A stretch of 64,000 bases of DNA from Eublepharis macularius (taxonomy: Eukaryota > Chordata > Lepidosauria > Squamata > Eublepharidae): assembly GCF_028583425.1 (NCBI RefSeq), contig NC_072801.1:18868001-18932000 (forward strand), given 5' to 3'. Under the pieces are notes generated by a model. That model was not told where the DNA came from, searched no databases, and saw nothing but the letters and a program-made list of their open reading frames with translations. This document shows, piece after piece, positions 31,656-42,359 of the stretch (its first letter is position 1; each line of letters starts with the position of its first letter). The position numbers and the translations under genes are program-made.

Positions 31656-32333
31656 CGGAGACACACTTTGGAGATGTTGCAGAACAGAAATGCTCTGTCT
31701 CTCAAGGAGGTTCCAGTACTTCGGTTCATGGTACCTTACTTGAAATATTCATCCCTTGCTGTTAGTTAAACTCATTGAAGCAAAAGGGTCAGCACAGATC
31801 GGTTACAATTATTGTTTCTCTTCCCCCTCCTTCCCACCTCACCGTGTAATAAATTTAATAAAATGCTATTTAAAGCCCCCAGTTTAATTAACACAGTCAT
31901 TAGAAGCCTGTTGAGATGTGCAAGTCTCTTGTAGAGTTGCATGGAATCATATATCAGCTTGGTCGTTCTCCTCTGTCCCAAGTATTATGAGCATGCTGGG
32001 TTCCCCTCCCCTTAGCGATGAACTTTTGCATGAATCTGAACGCATGAGGGTGGTATTAAAGCAATTTTTATGAGCATTCTCTCTGGGCTTTTTTTTTAAA
32101 AAAGAAATGTTCTCCCAAGGAAGATTTTTTTGTGAGTGAAATGCATTGCAGTGTCTGGTTGGATTCCCTCCCCCCCCCTGTAGTTAAGTATTTTTCCTGT
32201 ACATTTTATTTATTTGTTTCGAAAATGCATATACTGTCTTTCTCTGATCAACTAAAACAATGCATCAAAACCTGGGGAGAGGGTGGGTGGTAGGGTTACT
32301 GGTAGTTTATAGTTGTATTTATTATCTTACGTA
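31656..32333 (+). other. Unassigned intron sequence
   Basis: Poly-T near 32090 and poly-C near 32170 are the only notable tracts. Confidence 0.35.
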
Positions 32334-32595
32334 GAGCCAGTTTGGTGTAGTGGTTAAGATCGGCAGGACTCTAATCTGGAGAACTGGGTTTGATTCCCCA
32401 CTCCTCCACTTAAAGCCGGCTGGGTGACCTTGGGTCAGTCACAGCTTCTAGGAGCTTCTAGGAGCTCTCTCAGCCCCACCTACCTCACAGGGTGATTATT
32501 GTTGTGGGGATAATAATGACATACTTTGTAAACCGCTCTGAGTGGGTGTTAAGTCATCCTGAAGGGTGGTATGTAAGTCGAATGTTATTATTTTA
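32334..32595 (+). repeat. tRNA/CORE-SINE of the GAGCCAGTTTGG type, full length
   Basis: GAGCCAGTTTGGTGTAGTGG (box A), GGGTTTGATTCCCC (box B), GCTGGGTGACCTTGGGTCAG (core), CCTCACAGGGTGATTATTG and the tail CTGAAGGGTGGTATGTAAG are all present. A short AGCTTCTAGG duplication lies at 32441-32462. Confidence 0.92.
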
Positions 32596-32748
32596 CCAAA
32601 TGGGTCTCCCCTCCTCTGTTTTATTCTAACCACAACCATCTGAGGTGAGTTACACTGAAGTTGCCCAGCATACTTCATGACAGAGTGCTGATTTGAACAG
32701 AGATCTGAGAGCCTAATCCAGTGTTCTAACCACTACACACACCACCTC
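32596..32748 (-). repeat. MIR-like CORE-SINE, antisense
   Basis: CTCCTCTGTTTTATTCTAAC, GAAGTTGCCCAGCATACTTC and TCCAGTGTTCTAACCACTAC are antisense core and head. It abuts the sense SINE just upstream, making a head-to-head-like SINE pair. Confidence 0.8.
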
Positions 32749-33284
32749 TGCTCAGCATTGCTTCTTCTCACACCAAACTGGCAAGACACCACAGCTGGTC
32801 TCATTTTTAAAAGGGATTTTTGATTATTCCAGTGATAGACAATCTGTGTAATATGCAGCTTTGAGCCTGATTTGTGACTGAGCAAGGATTTGAACCGAGG
32901 ACTTCCATGTTTCGACCCTAACCTCAGGGCTGGCTTTTAAGTTTTTCAGCCCCCTTGGCAAGATGCTGTCCTGTAGGGCCCATCCCAGGCACAGCCTTGA
33001 GGCAGGAAAAGTGGGCAAGCCATTAGTTGTTGCTGCTCCCCTACAGACATTGCTTTGGGTTTGCTTACAGATAGCTGCTGTTCCCTCACTTGCCCTTCTT
33101 TGCCTTCTCCTTCTGATGTTTGGCTGTAGCCGTTCTTAGCAGCCATCACTTGCCTGCTCAGGCAAAGGAGTCATGGGTAGCTGGCTGCTATCTGGTTGTC
33201 TGGGAAGGGAGGAAGAGGAGCAGCCTCCACGAGTGGCTCCCCTGCCAGGAGGGTAGAGGGACCTGGCATCCTAGATTCAATGGT

Positions 33285-33420
33285 TTACTGCCTCTGGACA
33301 TGTAGGTTCCCTTTAGTCATCTTGGCTAGTACTTGCTGATGGACTTCCTCCTCCATTGAGAATGATTGAGGCCACCGTTGTGCACCCTCTACACTGAGCT
33401 TCAATGGAGCTTGTGCTGGG
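33285..33420 (-). repeat. Fragment of the 849-1325 repeat family
   Basis: GGTTCCCTTTAGTCATCTTG, GGCTAGTACTTGCTGATGG and CTTCCTCCTCCATTGAGAAT follow the same squamate repeat pattern. Family name uncertain, strand a guess. Confidence 0.5.
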
Positions 33421-33454
33421 GAGATTATCGGTGCCATGCTAAGCAGAGTTTAGG

Positions 33455-33662
33455 ATGGCAGCATCACACTAACATTTGAGAGACTCAGGTTTGAATCCTC
33501 ATTCTGCATAAAGATTTCTGTGTGATTTGGGGCTGGTCCTACACTCTCAGCTGAACCTACCTCACAGGGTTGTTGAGAGGATAAAGTGGAGCAGAGGAGA
33601 CCTACGTAAGCCATTTTGAGTCTCCATTAGAGAGAGAGGGTGGGTATAAATAAATAAAGAGT
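33455..33662 (+). repeat. MIR-like CORE-SINE
   Basis: CAGGTTTGAATCCTCATTC (box B), CCTACCTCACAGGGTTGTTG, AGCCATTTTGAGTCTCCATT and GGGTATAAATAAATAAA are in order. Box A is worn. Confidence 0.82.
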
Positions 33663-33689
33663 ATGCTTCACGTTTTCGTGCTGGGTCTC

Positions 33690-34370
33690 GTGGGTTTATC
33701 CATACACCCCTAGTCATAGGCATGCTTTCATGCTTACCTGGCTAAATAACTTCCTGACCACAAAACTAAAAGGACTTTTTGCCCAAATTCCATATTCGGA
33801 CCACCTATGTGATTGTGCGTCCGGTGCAATAGAGACACTGGATCATTTTCTATTATTCTGCCCCCAGGTCCCTTTGGATTGCTCCCGTTCTGTGTAAATA
33901 TCACCTTCCCCTGGAATCCTGGGTAATAGCCCCATTGCTGGCGGGCTCAGATCCAGAAATAACGCATCTTGTGGTAAAATCTCTAACAGTAATCTCCTTT
34001 AAACGACGTCAACCACAAAAGAAATGATGGTTTTACTTAAAGGGCTTTAGATTCATTTAAATTTAAATTTAAACTGAGGTTCTGGAATTGGAGGAGAAAC
34101 CTGTATCTTATTATTCTCTCTCTTCTTGCTTTATATATTTTATATATATCTTATGCTTATAGGGAATATTGTATTTTTAAGCTATATATTATTCATGGTC
34201 CTACACCATGTGAAGGTGATAATTTTGTGACGATTATGTACTTTATTGTCTTGAACCTTGTTTTATCTGCTACTATGAAACGCTGCATGTTGTTTTATAT
34301 TGTTGACATGTTGTGCTCATAAGCCTAGAAGCTTAAGACCTCTGGTCAAATGAGCTAATAAATAAAGGAA
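33690..34370 (+). mobile_element. L2-like LINE, C-terminal region and 3' UTR
   Basis: One frame reads DHLCDCASGAIETLDHFLLF then CPQ, a C-x-C...H...C zinc-knuckle-like pattern at the C-terminus of many non-LTR retrotransposon proteins. After a break it continues as APLLAGSDPEITHLVVKSL. A 3' UTR follows, ending AGCTAATAAATAAAGG. It is clearly decayed. Confidence 0.7.
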
Positions 34371-34798
34371 CAGTTTATCAATATAGAGCAGGAAGAGGAA
34401 AAGAAAATGGATTTACCCAGATACCCTTTGAAATGCTGTAAGTGTGTGTTATTTAGGAGCCGCTCTGCAGTTTTCTGCCAGTTCTCTGACCCTGCGGAGC
34501 AAGTCTTCTAGTTTCCCAAGAGGAACTGAGGAACAAAGGATTTGATTTACTTTGCCCCTCCCCTACACATAAAGGCTTAGAAATGCCTTCCTTTGCAAAA
34601 GGAAGTTTGCTATAAAAGCCATTGTAGTGTCTTGACTGAAGTGTCATACTAGGAATCAGAAGGTGAAATTCCCCTTTCTAGCATGAAGCTTACTTGAGCC
34701 AGTGGCTTTCTCATAATCTTGTCTCCTGTGGTTTTTATGAGCTTTGAAGGAAGAGCTGTGGATGCTATCCTGTACTACTCTGGGGGAGGGATAAACCC

Positions 34799-35053
34799 AA
34801 GGGTGCCTGTTCCCTCCCTCTGCCCCCTGCCATCACTTACCTGGCTGGCAGGGGGTAAGGATGGGCTTCCTGGGCACGCTCTCGTGGTGGCACAGCATCA
34901 CTCCCGGGAGGGACATCATCGTGCCACCCCAGGAGCGCTCCTGCAGTTCGCTGCATCACACTGTCCCAGGAGTGCACCCGCGAAGACTTCCAAAAAGGTG
35001 AGTGCCAGATCCTCCCCTCCCGCCAGGAAGGTAAGGGGGACCTGGCAACCCTA
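34799..35053. mobile_element. Mariner-like MITE (TAGGGTTGCCAG termini)
   Basis: The right end GGGACCTGGCAACCCTA is complementary to the worn left end AAGGGTGCCTGTTCCC. The interior is rich in CACTCCCGGGAG-like inverted words. Same general type as 55645-56023. Confidence 0.65.
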
Positions 35054-35133
35054 GTAAACCCATGTCTTGGCTACTTCATTTCAGACTGTAGGTGGTGACT
35101 CACATGACTGATGGTACCTTCGTATGAGAATCC

Positions 35134-35433
35134 CCAGGGAAAGGAGGTGGTGGAACTCACTGGGTTGCCAGCACAAGGGGCAACTCCTGGCGGGAGGTGG
35201 TGCCCCTGGCACCACATGTGGAAAGTGCGCACACACTCCCAGGAACACCCAATGTCATTTTGGGTCAGCTGGAATGCGGTGGAACGGAGTTCCAGCACCT
35301 CTTGAAAATGGTCACATGGCCAATGGCCCCGCCCCCTGATCGCCAGACAGAGGTTGCAGGGCCACTGGCCATGTGACCATTTTCAAGTGGTGCCAGAACT
35401 CTGTTCCACCGCGTTCCAGCTGAAAAAAGCTCC
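35134..35433 (+). mobile_element. hAT MITE (CAGGGCTTTTTTTC family), worn copy 4
   Basis: The interior matches the long form (GGTGGTGGAACTCACTGGGT, GTGGAAAGTGCGCACACACT, GTCACATGGCCAATGGCC) and ends CCAGCTGAAAAAAGC. The poly-T at the left terminus has been lost. Flanking GAGAATCC at 35126-35133 and 35434-35441 is a perfect TSD. Confidence 0.88.
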
Positions 35434-35444
35434 GAGAATCCCCT

Positions 35445-36371
35445 TCACTTCTACAAAACTAGTAGGACAAGGAGGCTACTGGGTTAGAACCCTTCGTTGC
35501 CATGCTAGCTTTCTGTGTGTCCAGAGTTTCTGTAAGGAGGATAATTCCACCTTGTGAGCCATTTCCCTACTGTCTGAAGCGATGCAGTCCCAAACCTAAG
35601 CCAGTCCCTAGTTATGCAACTGCGTTTGCTAGCAATGAGTAAAGATGATTTCAGGGGCAAGTGCTAGAAATTAATTATTAATTTTATTTTTTGTAGTCTT
35701 TTAAAGCAAAGCTGATAGAATCCCCCCCCCAACAACTGTGTGTCCCCTGACAGTTCCAGCAATGCATAATATTAATAGAAGTCTGTATCAAACTTTTTTA
35801 AAAAGTAGACTTTTAAAATAATTTTTGGAAAACTGCTTACTTTGTAAAGCGTGCAATTTATTTTTAAGCACCTGAGCAACTTTATAAATATGTATTTTCT
35901 GCTGAGTTTGTCAAGCTTGTTTTAAATGACATTGTTTTTATAGGTTCCTCCTGTTGCTTTGCTAAAGATGCTCATGCGGAAGGTAATTAGCGTTGCATTT
36001 TGCAGTGTGATAGATGATGGGGAAGTTTAATTGCAGCTTGCAGGTGCGTCGAGCTCTCTCTGTACCTTTTATGCTTAGCTGTGTTTTTTTTTGCTTTAAC
36101 AGTTCTACAAGTCACTGTAAATTTCTGTGGGAGCTTGTGGGTTGGCTATTCTGTAATTTTTTTAAAGCAGGATACTCTAATTTGGGGAACAAGTTCTTTA
36201 CACATGTGCTTTCAAGGGGCAAACTTGATGCAAAGATTGTGCGTTGGCGTCATCCATGAATGTCGTGAATGCGGTTTTCTGTTTGAAAAATGGCATCATG
36301 TCAAACTGCCCCCAAGATACACATATTCATACATCCATAATTAAATATTTCCGAACACATGAACCTGCCCT
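35445..36371 (+). other. Unassigned, A/T-rich intron sequence
   Basis: 35700-36030 is A/T-rich with no repeat character that I recognise. It is one candidate for conserved non-coding DNA, to be tested by alignment. Confidence 0.35.
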
Positions 36372-36780
36372 AAACTGTGGCAGTCCTTCGGGGTCAGTAT
36401 TGTCTATTCAGACAGGCAGGAGTTCTCCAGGCTTTCAAATACAAGTCTTTCATACTGCCTACTGTACGTGTGTCGTGCCCTCAAGTCATAGCTGACTCAC
36501 GGCGACCCCTGGTGGGGTTTTCATGGCAGGAGACTAACAGAGGTGGTTTACGATTGCCTGCCTCTACAACCCTGGTCTTCGTTGGAGGTCTCCCATCCAA
36601 TTACTAACCAAGGCCGACCCTGCTTTGCTTCTGTGATCTGAGGAGATCAGGCTTACCTGGGCTATCCAGGTCAGGGCATAATGCCTACTACCTGGTCCTT
36701 TGAACTAGAGATGCCAGGGGTTGAACCTGGGACCTTCTGCGGGCAGAGCAGAGGATCTGTCACAGAGTCATGACCCCCTC
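36372..36780 (-). repeat. Sauria-type SINE, antisense, interrupted by a 5S SINE
   Basis: The two pieces are 36372-36463 (GGTCAGTATTGTCTATTCAG, AGGAGTTCTCCAGGC) and 36682-36780 (GATGCCAGGGGTTGAACCTG, GGGACCTTCTGCGGGCAGAG). They join collinearly once the 5S SINE at 36464-36681 is taken out. Confidence 0.88.
36464..36681 (-). repeat. 5S-rRNA-derived SINE, antisense
   Basis: The segment GGTCTCCCATCCAATTACTA, then CCGACCCTGCTTTGCTTC and GATCTGAGGAGATCAGGC is the complement of the 5S rRNA internal promoter region. The remainder (CGTGCCCTCAAGTCATAGCT, GACTCACGGCGACCCCTGGT) is the non-5S body. The TSD TGCCTACT at 36456-36463 and 36682-36689 lies within the host SINE. This is a SINE, not a 5S gene: it is truncated and fused. 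Confidence 0.9.
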
Positions 36781-36789
36781 AATTTCTAT

Positions 36790-37838
36790 AATGTGGGGAT
36801 GTGGCAGTTTTAATGGCAAGATTTCTCTCAGATTCCATTAGTATACTTCTACTATTATGTCTGTCCTCTTCCATGCCAATCAGTTCTGGGTGTGGAGAGC
36901 CGACCAGAGTTGATGCAAAATTTGGTCATGTGCCTAAATAGTGGAAACATAAGTCAGGAAATTCCTCAAAATGGTTGCATGTATCTTAATATTTGAGGAG
37001 AAAGCATTCTCTTGGGCACCCCAGGTCAAGACCATAAAGATAAGATCCAGTACCTTGAATTTATCCCAGAAGCGCATTAGTGATTTGAGTGGAGTTCATA
37101 CAAGACTGAAGTTGTGAGCTCCCAGCAGCAAAAGAAGTCAACCTGGCTGCTTCATTCAGGACTTACAGTTTCCAAAAAGCCTTCTGGGGGAACTCCATAG
37201 GGTTCCCGAGAGAGGGGAGTTTCCAATTCTCCTCCCTCATGTCAAGTTTCCATGTTTTGAGTTGGGTAAGCAATGAAGTGCTGCTTATTGGCTCTGTGGG
37301 CAGGGGGTGGGTGCTCCCTTGGGTCTGGGCAGCATTTAGCTGAACACTAGGTGCTGTACGGCACGGGGGTTGTTGGTGGGGCTCAACGCCTCTCAGCACA
37401 ATTCTGTGCAGAATATTAATAAGATGCCAAAAATTGTTATTCCCTCCTCTCTCGTTTGCGAAAGGAGTTCCTAGGCGTAAAGCTCACTGAAGTGTCACGG
37501 GAAAGTAAAAAAGTGCTGGCTTCCCTCCCCAGCGCACTTTGGTATAACTCAGACAACATTGGTCTTATCTTCCTTGTTGGGTTGGCTGATTGCATTGGAA
37601 ACCAAGAGAGCAACTTTGATTTGCCCCACCCTTTACCTTGTGAACCCTTTCATCATGTTGAAAAGGAAGTCAGAGTGTGCTTTCTCATCTTCCCTTCTCC
37701 TGACTTTTGCAATTCTCATCCTAAACGGTGGTCTTTACCCACTCTCTTGCCTCCCCTGCCTGTGCTGTAGGCACAGCAGCTGGGAATGAATAGATTCCAA
37801 CGTATGCAAAACCTTTAATTGGCATGGTCTGTTTGAAG
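36790..37838 (+). other. Unassigned intron sequence
   Basis: About 1 kb with no recognised family. Open frames of about 100 codons lack motifs. Confidence 0.35.
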
Positions 37839-38048
37839 CTGAGAGCCAAGCTACAAGTGACGCCTGACACAGGTTGGACACTTGTCCGCTTCCCTTAAGT
37901 TTTGATAGGAAATGTAAGCGTCCTGATCTTGCAGCTGTAATGGAGAGCCAAGCTGTAAAACCAGGACGCCTACATTTCCCATCAAAACTTGAGGGAAGCT
38001 GACAAGTGTCCAACCTGTGTCAGGTGTCACTTGTAGCTTGGCTCTCAG
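37839..38048. mobile_element. 210 bp foldback element, copy 1
   Basis: Ends CTGAGAGCCAAGCTACAAGT and ACTTGTAGCTTGGCTCTCAG are perfect inverted repeats; arms of about 100 bp stay over 90 percent complementary. The centre repeats the end-like word GAGAGCCAAGCTGTAAAACC. It has the same length and structure as 42150-42359. No TSD identified. Confidence 0.9.
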
Positions 38049-38948
38049 TGTGGATGTTTTGTGTTGAATCTGGACATTTTGCTTTGCAACATTGCTTTGC
38101 AATTTGTGTGCCCTTTGTTTGCTCAGATAGTTCTTGATCCGCTCCAAAGGTGATTCGGTGAGCAATTTTGTTGCCTTCTACGGCTGATCTGATAATGGGG
38201 GGGACCCCACGGGTTGCATTTAAATCCACTGTCACTCTGTCTTAATATTTGAGTCATTAGGTATCTCTGCTGTTTAGATTGCAACTGACCTCCCAACTTG
38301 TTGGAGGCTGCTTTTAAAGATGTGGAAGGTTGTCGTGAAGGCTCCATGGAGTTCAAGCCTCAGTAAACCCAGTTCTTTATTGCAAACTTTTAAAACGTTT
38401 CTCTTCTCCATTACTCTGTTGTAGATTCTCTTATTTCCTTTGTCTACAGTTGCCTTAGAGTATGGTGGTGATCATCTCAAAATCCTGTTCCTGCCATTAC
38501 CTGCTTTTTCCACACAGCAGGATAATCGCTCACATCCAGTTTCTTGCCCACTTGCTCAAATCAGACATTACAATCAAAGCGCTGGTTAAAAAGGCATAAC
38601 CAAGACTTGGCATTTTGTCTGAGAGACTGTGGGTAGGCCTGTGATGGTGTTTTGTGGCTACTCTGTCGTGATTTGAACATTGCTGTTTCCTTTACTGTTT
38701 TTAGCCCTTGGGGCGAAATTGCAGTCATCTGTTTCCCCAGCCAAACCAACAAAATGAGATCATAAAATGGAAATTAGAATTGATTCTTTTCTCTCTCTTT
38801 TTGGCACCAAAAATGGCATAAATGAAATGACCCAAATGGGAAACCAAGTACAAGACCAGAAATGGCCCAGGAGTGACAATCTTTGCCCTGTCGGGGAAAC
38901 TGACTGTCTGTGTTCTGATAGGCTACGTACAAATGGGTGGATTAAATG
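38049..38948 (+). other. Unassigned intron sequence
   Basis: No repeat or exon recognised. Confidence 0.35.
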
Positions 38949-39204
38949 CAGGGCTTTTTTTCTGGGGAAAGAGGTGGTGGAACTCAGTGGGGTTGCCCTC
39001 AGAGAAAATGGTCACATGGCTGGTGGCCCCGCCCCCTGATATCCAGACAGAGGGGAGTTTAGATTGCTCTGCGCGCCGCGGTGTGGAGGGCAAGCTAAAC
39101 TCCCCTCTGTCTGGATATCAGGGGGCGGGGCCACCAGCCATGTGACCATTTTCAAGAGGTTCCGGAACTCCGTTCCACCGTGTTCCAGCTGAAAAAAAGC
39201 CCTG
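38949..39204 (+). mobile_element. hAT MITE (CAGGGCTTTTTTTC family), short form, copy 5
   Basis: Termini CAGGGCTTTTTTTCTGGG and [29 protein letters not shown] perfect at 38941-38948 and 39205-39212. The interior is an inverted repeat about GCGCGCCGCG with a GC box in each arm. Confidence 0.96.
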
Positions 39205-39334
39205 ATTAAATGTAAGTTTCCCTGATGGGGCAAAGGCAGCTCCCTGGGTCGTTTCAAGTTGGGAAAATGGCATAGTCCCCTTTCCCTGTATGCTGCAGTT
39301 CTGATCTGGATTGTGCCTCAGCAACCTGAAAATT

Positions 39335-39666
39335 AAGTTTCAACATGGATACCAAGAAGACAAATAAGTGGGTTCTAGATCAAATCAAGCCTGGATACTC
39401 CCTAGAAGCTAAAATTATAACACCATTGTACTTTGGTCACGAGAAGACAAGACTCTCTGGAAAAGTCAATAATACTAGGAAAAGTGGATGGCAGTAGGTA
39501 AAGAGGAAGAACAAAAGCGAGATGGCCGGACTCAAGAAAAGAAGCCACCTCCTCCAGTTGGCAGGATCTGAGCAGGGCTGTTAAGGATAGGACATTTTGG
39601 AGGTCTTTCCTTCACAGAGTCACCATAAGTCAGGGGCAACTTGATGGCACATAACACACACACACA
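39335..39666 (+). mobile_element. BovB/RTE LINE 3' end
   Basis: Translation gives MDTKKTNKWVLDQIKPGYSL, EAKI, then FGHEKTRLSGKVNNTRKSG-like sequence in shifted frames, matching the C-terminal region of BovB/RTE ORF. The end CACCATAAGTCAGGGGCAAC, TTGATGGCACATAACACACA is the standard RTE tail, which also appears in SINEs it mobilises. Decayed, 5'-truncated. Confidence 0.85.
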
Positions 39667-39764
39667 TGGAACTTCTGGCACACGTTTGAATTAACAGGGC
39701 CTGGAGGTGACCTGGCAACAGAGTACCATGTATATAAGCCCTGAGAGGTTTTGAGTGTCCCTTG

Positions 39765-39842
39765 CTTACCCAGTGAGATATGTGGCAGAGTGGGGTTTCA
39801 AACTCAGTTGCATGTCCCGGTCCAACACTCTAAGCAGTACAG
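39765..39842 (-). repeat. MIR-like CORE-SINE head, antisense
   Basis: GGCAGAGTGGGGTTTCAAAC, then CCGGTCCAACACTCTAAGCA is antisense box B and box A. Confidence 0.65.
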
Positions 39843-39914
39843 TGCTCAGTGCAGGACTTAAAAGCACAAAGGGGAAGGTTAGTTGTCTAGTGATACCAGC
39901 AGGACTGGTAATAG

Positions 39915-40062
39915 GACCTTGGCATGGCATAATTCCATAGAGTCCACCCGCCCCCCCCCCCCCAAAGTAGCCATTTTCTCCAGGTGACCTGATCTCTGTG
40001 GCCTGGAGACCTGTTGTAATTCTGGGAGATCTCCAGCCACTACCTGGAGGCTGACAACCCTA
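39915..40062. mobile_element. Mariner-like MITE (GGTTGCCA family), 3' half
   Basis: CATAATTCCATAGAGTCCAC, AGTAGCCATTTTCTCCAGG, GGGAGATCTCCAGCCACTAC and the end GGCTGACAACCCTA match the full copy at 51091. A poly-C tract of about 15 lies inside. Confidence 0.8.
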
Positions 40063-41288
40063 ACTGGTAAAGAACTAGCACTGCGTGGGATCGCTGTTTA
40101 TCAGAGTTCAAGCTTTCAGCATCTGGTAGCAGGCGCTCCATTTCTCTCCCTAGCTTCAGTGGGCTGATTCTTGCTCAAGTTCTCTCTGTAGCGTTGAATC
40201 TTCCTCCCACCCTTTCGAAGCAAAACCACTTTTCTTTTTCTGCTGAGCACAGCAGTGGTGGATGTCCCTGGTTGGGAAGGTAATGCTGACACATGGAAAC
40301 ATTTGACTCCTTTTGCGGATACCGCACTGTAGGGTGGGTGTCGTGTTGAGGGTCACATATGTGAGCAATTGTGGAATTGCCAGGTTTGGATTTAGTAGTC
40401 TGCAGAAGGAAAGGAGAAGAGGTGATGGAGACCAACTGATTTATTGTAGCGAAAGCTTTCAGGAGCTGGAACACACTTTCTTCTGTGTATGACTATTGGA
40501 GCCCAAATTTTTAATAAGACCCAATCAAAAGTGTAAAGGATCCATTCAGAGGCGATTGATGCCAGCATAATGTTTAAGAAGTGACGGCATTCATAGAGAA
40601 AGTGTTAAAATAATCTCAAGACAAGTAAATTCAGAGTCAGCTTCTGACTCTGATCAAAAAAGGGAAGCATGTTTTGTCGTTATGCAATATGAATTTTTAC
40701 AATACTTACAATGCCGTTCTTTTGTGCAACGTTTGGATTGTTTAAGATCTTGTAATAGTAGAACCGGTATCGGTTTTGGAATCTATGAATTTTAATAAAT
40801 TTCATTTTTCAAAAAGAGTAACTGATCTATTCAGAATGGAGGTGTGTTGTTTCCCCTTGGAGATGAATTGGCAAAGCGTTCATAAACCTGAAAGAAAGGA
40901 CAATTGCTTTCAGCAGCGAGCTAACAACTTCCGGTTGCTATTGAACTTGAGTGTGATAGCATCAGGTCGGCACAAATGAATTCCAGCTTGGTGCGCCTGG
41001 CAAAGTTGGTTCTGATTCACAAAAGTTTATGCTGCAATACATAGGAAGTGCTGTCAAACTCCCTTTTTGTTGTTCAAATTGACTGTGGCCTCCAAATTGA
41101 GTAGTTTACCTGTTGCTTTTTGTTATTTGCCCCCAAACCTCAATCTACCCAGTTTGGATGTTCTGGAGGGCCAGGAACTGGAGCAGGGGAAAAGGGAGGA
41201 AGCACACAGCATGTTCCTGATAGGGAAAACCCTGGTTTGACTGATGGTCTGAATTTGGCATCTGCTCCCAATTTGAATTGGGCTTAAC
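40063..41288 (+). other. Unassigned, with a foldback-family scrap at 40425-40490
   Basis: AGACCAACTGATTTATTGTA then GCGAAAGCTTTCAGGAGCTG resembles an arm of the 50089 family. The remainder is not identified. Confidence 0.4.
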
Positions 41289-41545
41289 CAGGGCTTTTTT
41301 TCTGGAAAAAGAGGTGGTGGAACTCAGTGGGTTGCCCTCGGAGAAAATGGTCACTTGGCTGGTGGCCCCGCCCCCTGATCTCCAGACAGAGGGGAGTTTA
41401 GATTGCCCTCCACACCACTTGGCGTGGAGGGCAATCAAAACTCCCCTGTGTCTGGAGATCAGGGGGCGGGGCCACCAGCCATGTGACCATTTTCAAGAGG
41501 TTCCGGAACTCCGTTCCACCACGTTCCAGCTGAAAAAAAGCCCTG
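41289..41545 (+). mobile_element. hAT MITE (CAGGGCTTTTTTTC family), short form, copy 6
   Basis: Termini as in copy 5; TSD GGCTTAAC perfect at 41281-41288 and 41546-41553. Each arm carries a CCCCGCCCCCTGATCTCC block. Confidence 0.96.
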
Positions 41546-41553
41546 GGCTTAAC

Positions 41554-42149
41554 CCAGAAGACCTCAGTCATGCTGTATGTGCATTGCAGACTCTTTACTA
41601 GTCCTCTTTAAACCTTTATTCCTTTCCCTCGCCCCCACAGCCATCCAGTTTCCAAAATGCTATGTCAGAACGTTTCTTCCCCTTTTCTCCCTGGTATCTT
41701 TTATTGTGTTCTATTTTCACCTCTCTCTTCCCCCAAAAAGCTGACCGCTGTCTGAAGATCCATTTTTTTCTTCCCCCTTTTTTAAATACTACCTGCCTGG
41801 TTGGAGAGAGCCTGGAGGGCAGGGATGGAGATTTGGCTGTCATCTGTGACAAAGGGCATATATATAATGGGCAGGGGGAGAGAGATTTCATTCTCCTTCT
41901 GAACATGGAATGTTTTTGTGGGTTGCAGAAACCCAGTATAGAAGGTACGATGTTAAGGAATAAACAACATGGAGGAAGAGTGTGACAGGCTTTTGCCTGT
42001 TCACGTCTGTCTCAGCCTCCACTCCTTGATCAGGGCTGCATGCGAAAGAGACCCGTGTGGACACCTTATACATTCCTATGGTCTGTTGACTGACCATTAT
42101 TAGACTTCCCATTTCCAGTGAGATTCTGCCCTGGATGCACCATCTGTGT
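41554..42149 (+). other. Unassigned intron sequence
   Basis: CT-rich in the first 250 bp. No family recognised. Confidence 0.35.
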
Positions 42150-42359
42150 CTGAGAGCCAAGCTACAAGTGATGCCTTACACAGGTCGGACACTTGTCAGC
42201 TTACTTCAAGTTTTGATGGGAAATGTAGGCATCCTGGTTTTACAGCTTGGCTCTCCAATACAGCTACAAGACCAGGATGCCTACATTTCCCATCAAAACT
42301 TGAGGGAAGCTGACAAGTGTCCAACCTGTGTCAGGCGTCACTTGTAGCTTGGCTCTGAG
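42150..42359. mobile_element. 210 bp foldback element, copy 2
   Basis: Ends CTGAGAGCCAAGCTACAAGT and ACTTGTAGCTTGGCTCTGAG. Same length, arm sequence and central motif as copy 1 at 37839; the two differ by scattered substitutions. They lie 4.3 kb apart in the same intron. Confidence 0.9.

Noticed and set aside
36560-36681. 5S rRNA gene
   Set aside because: Only the internal region is present, antisense and fused to a SINE body, with a SINE TSD.
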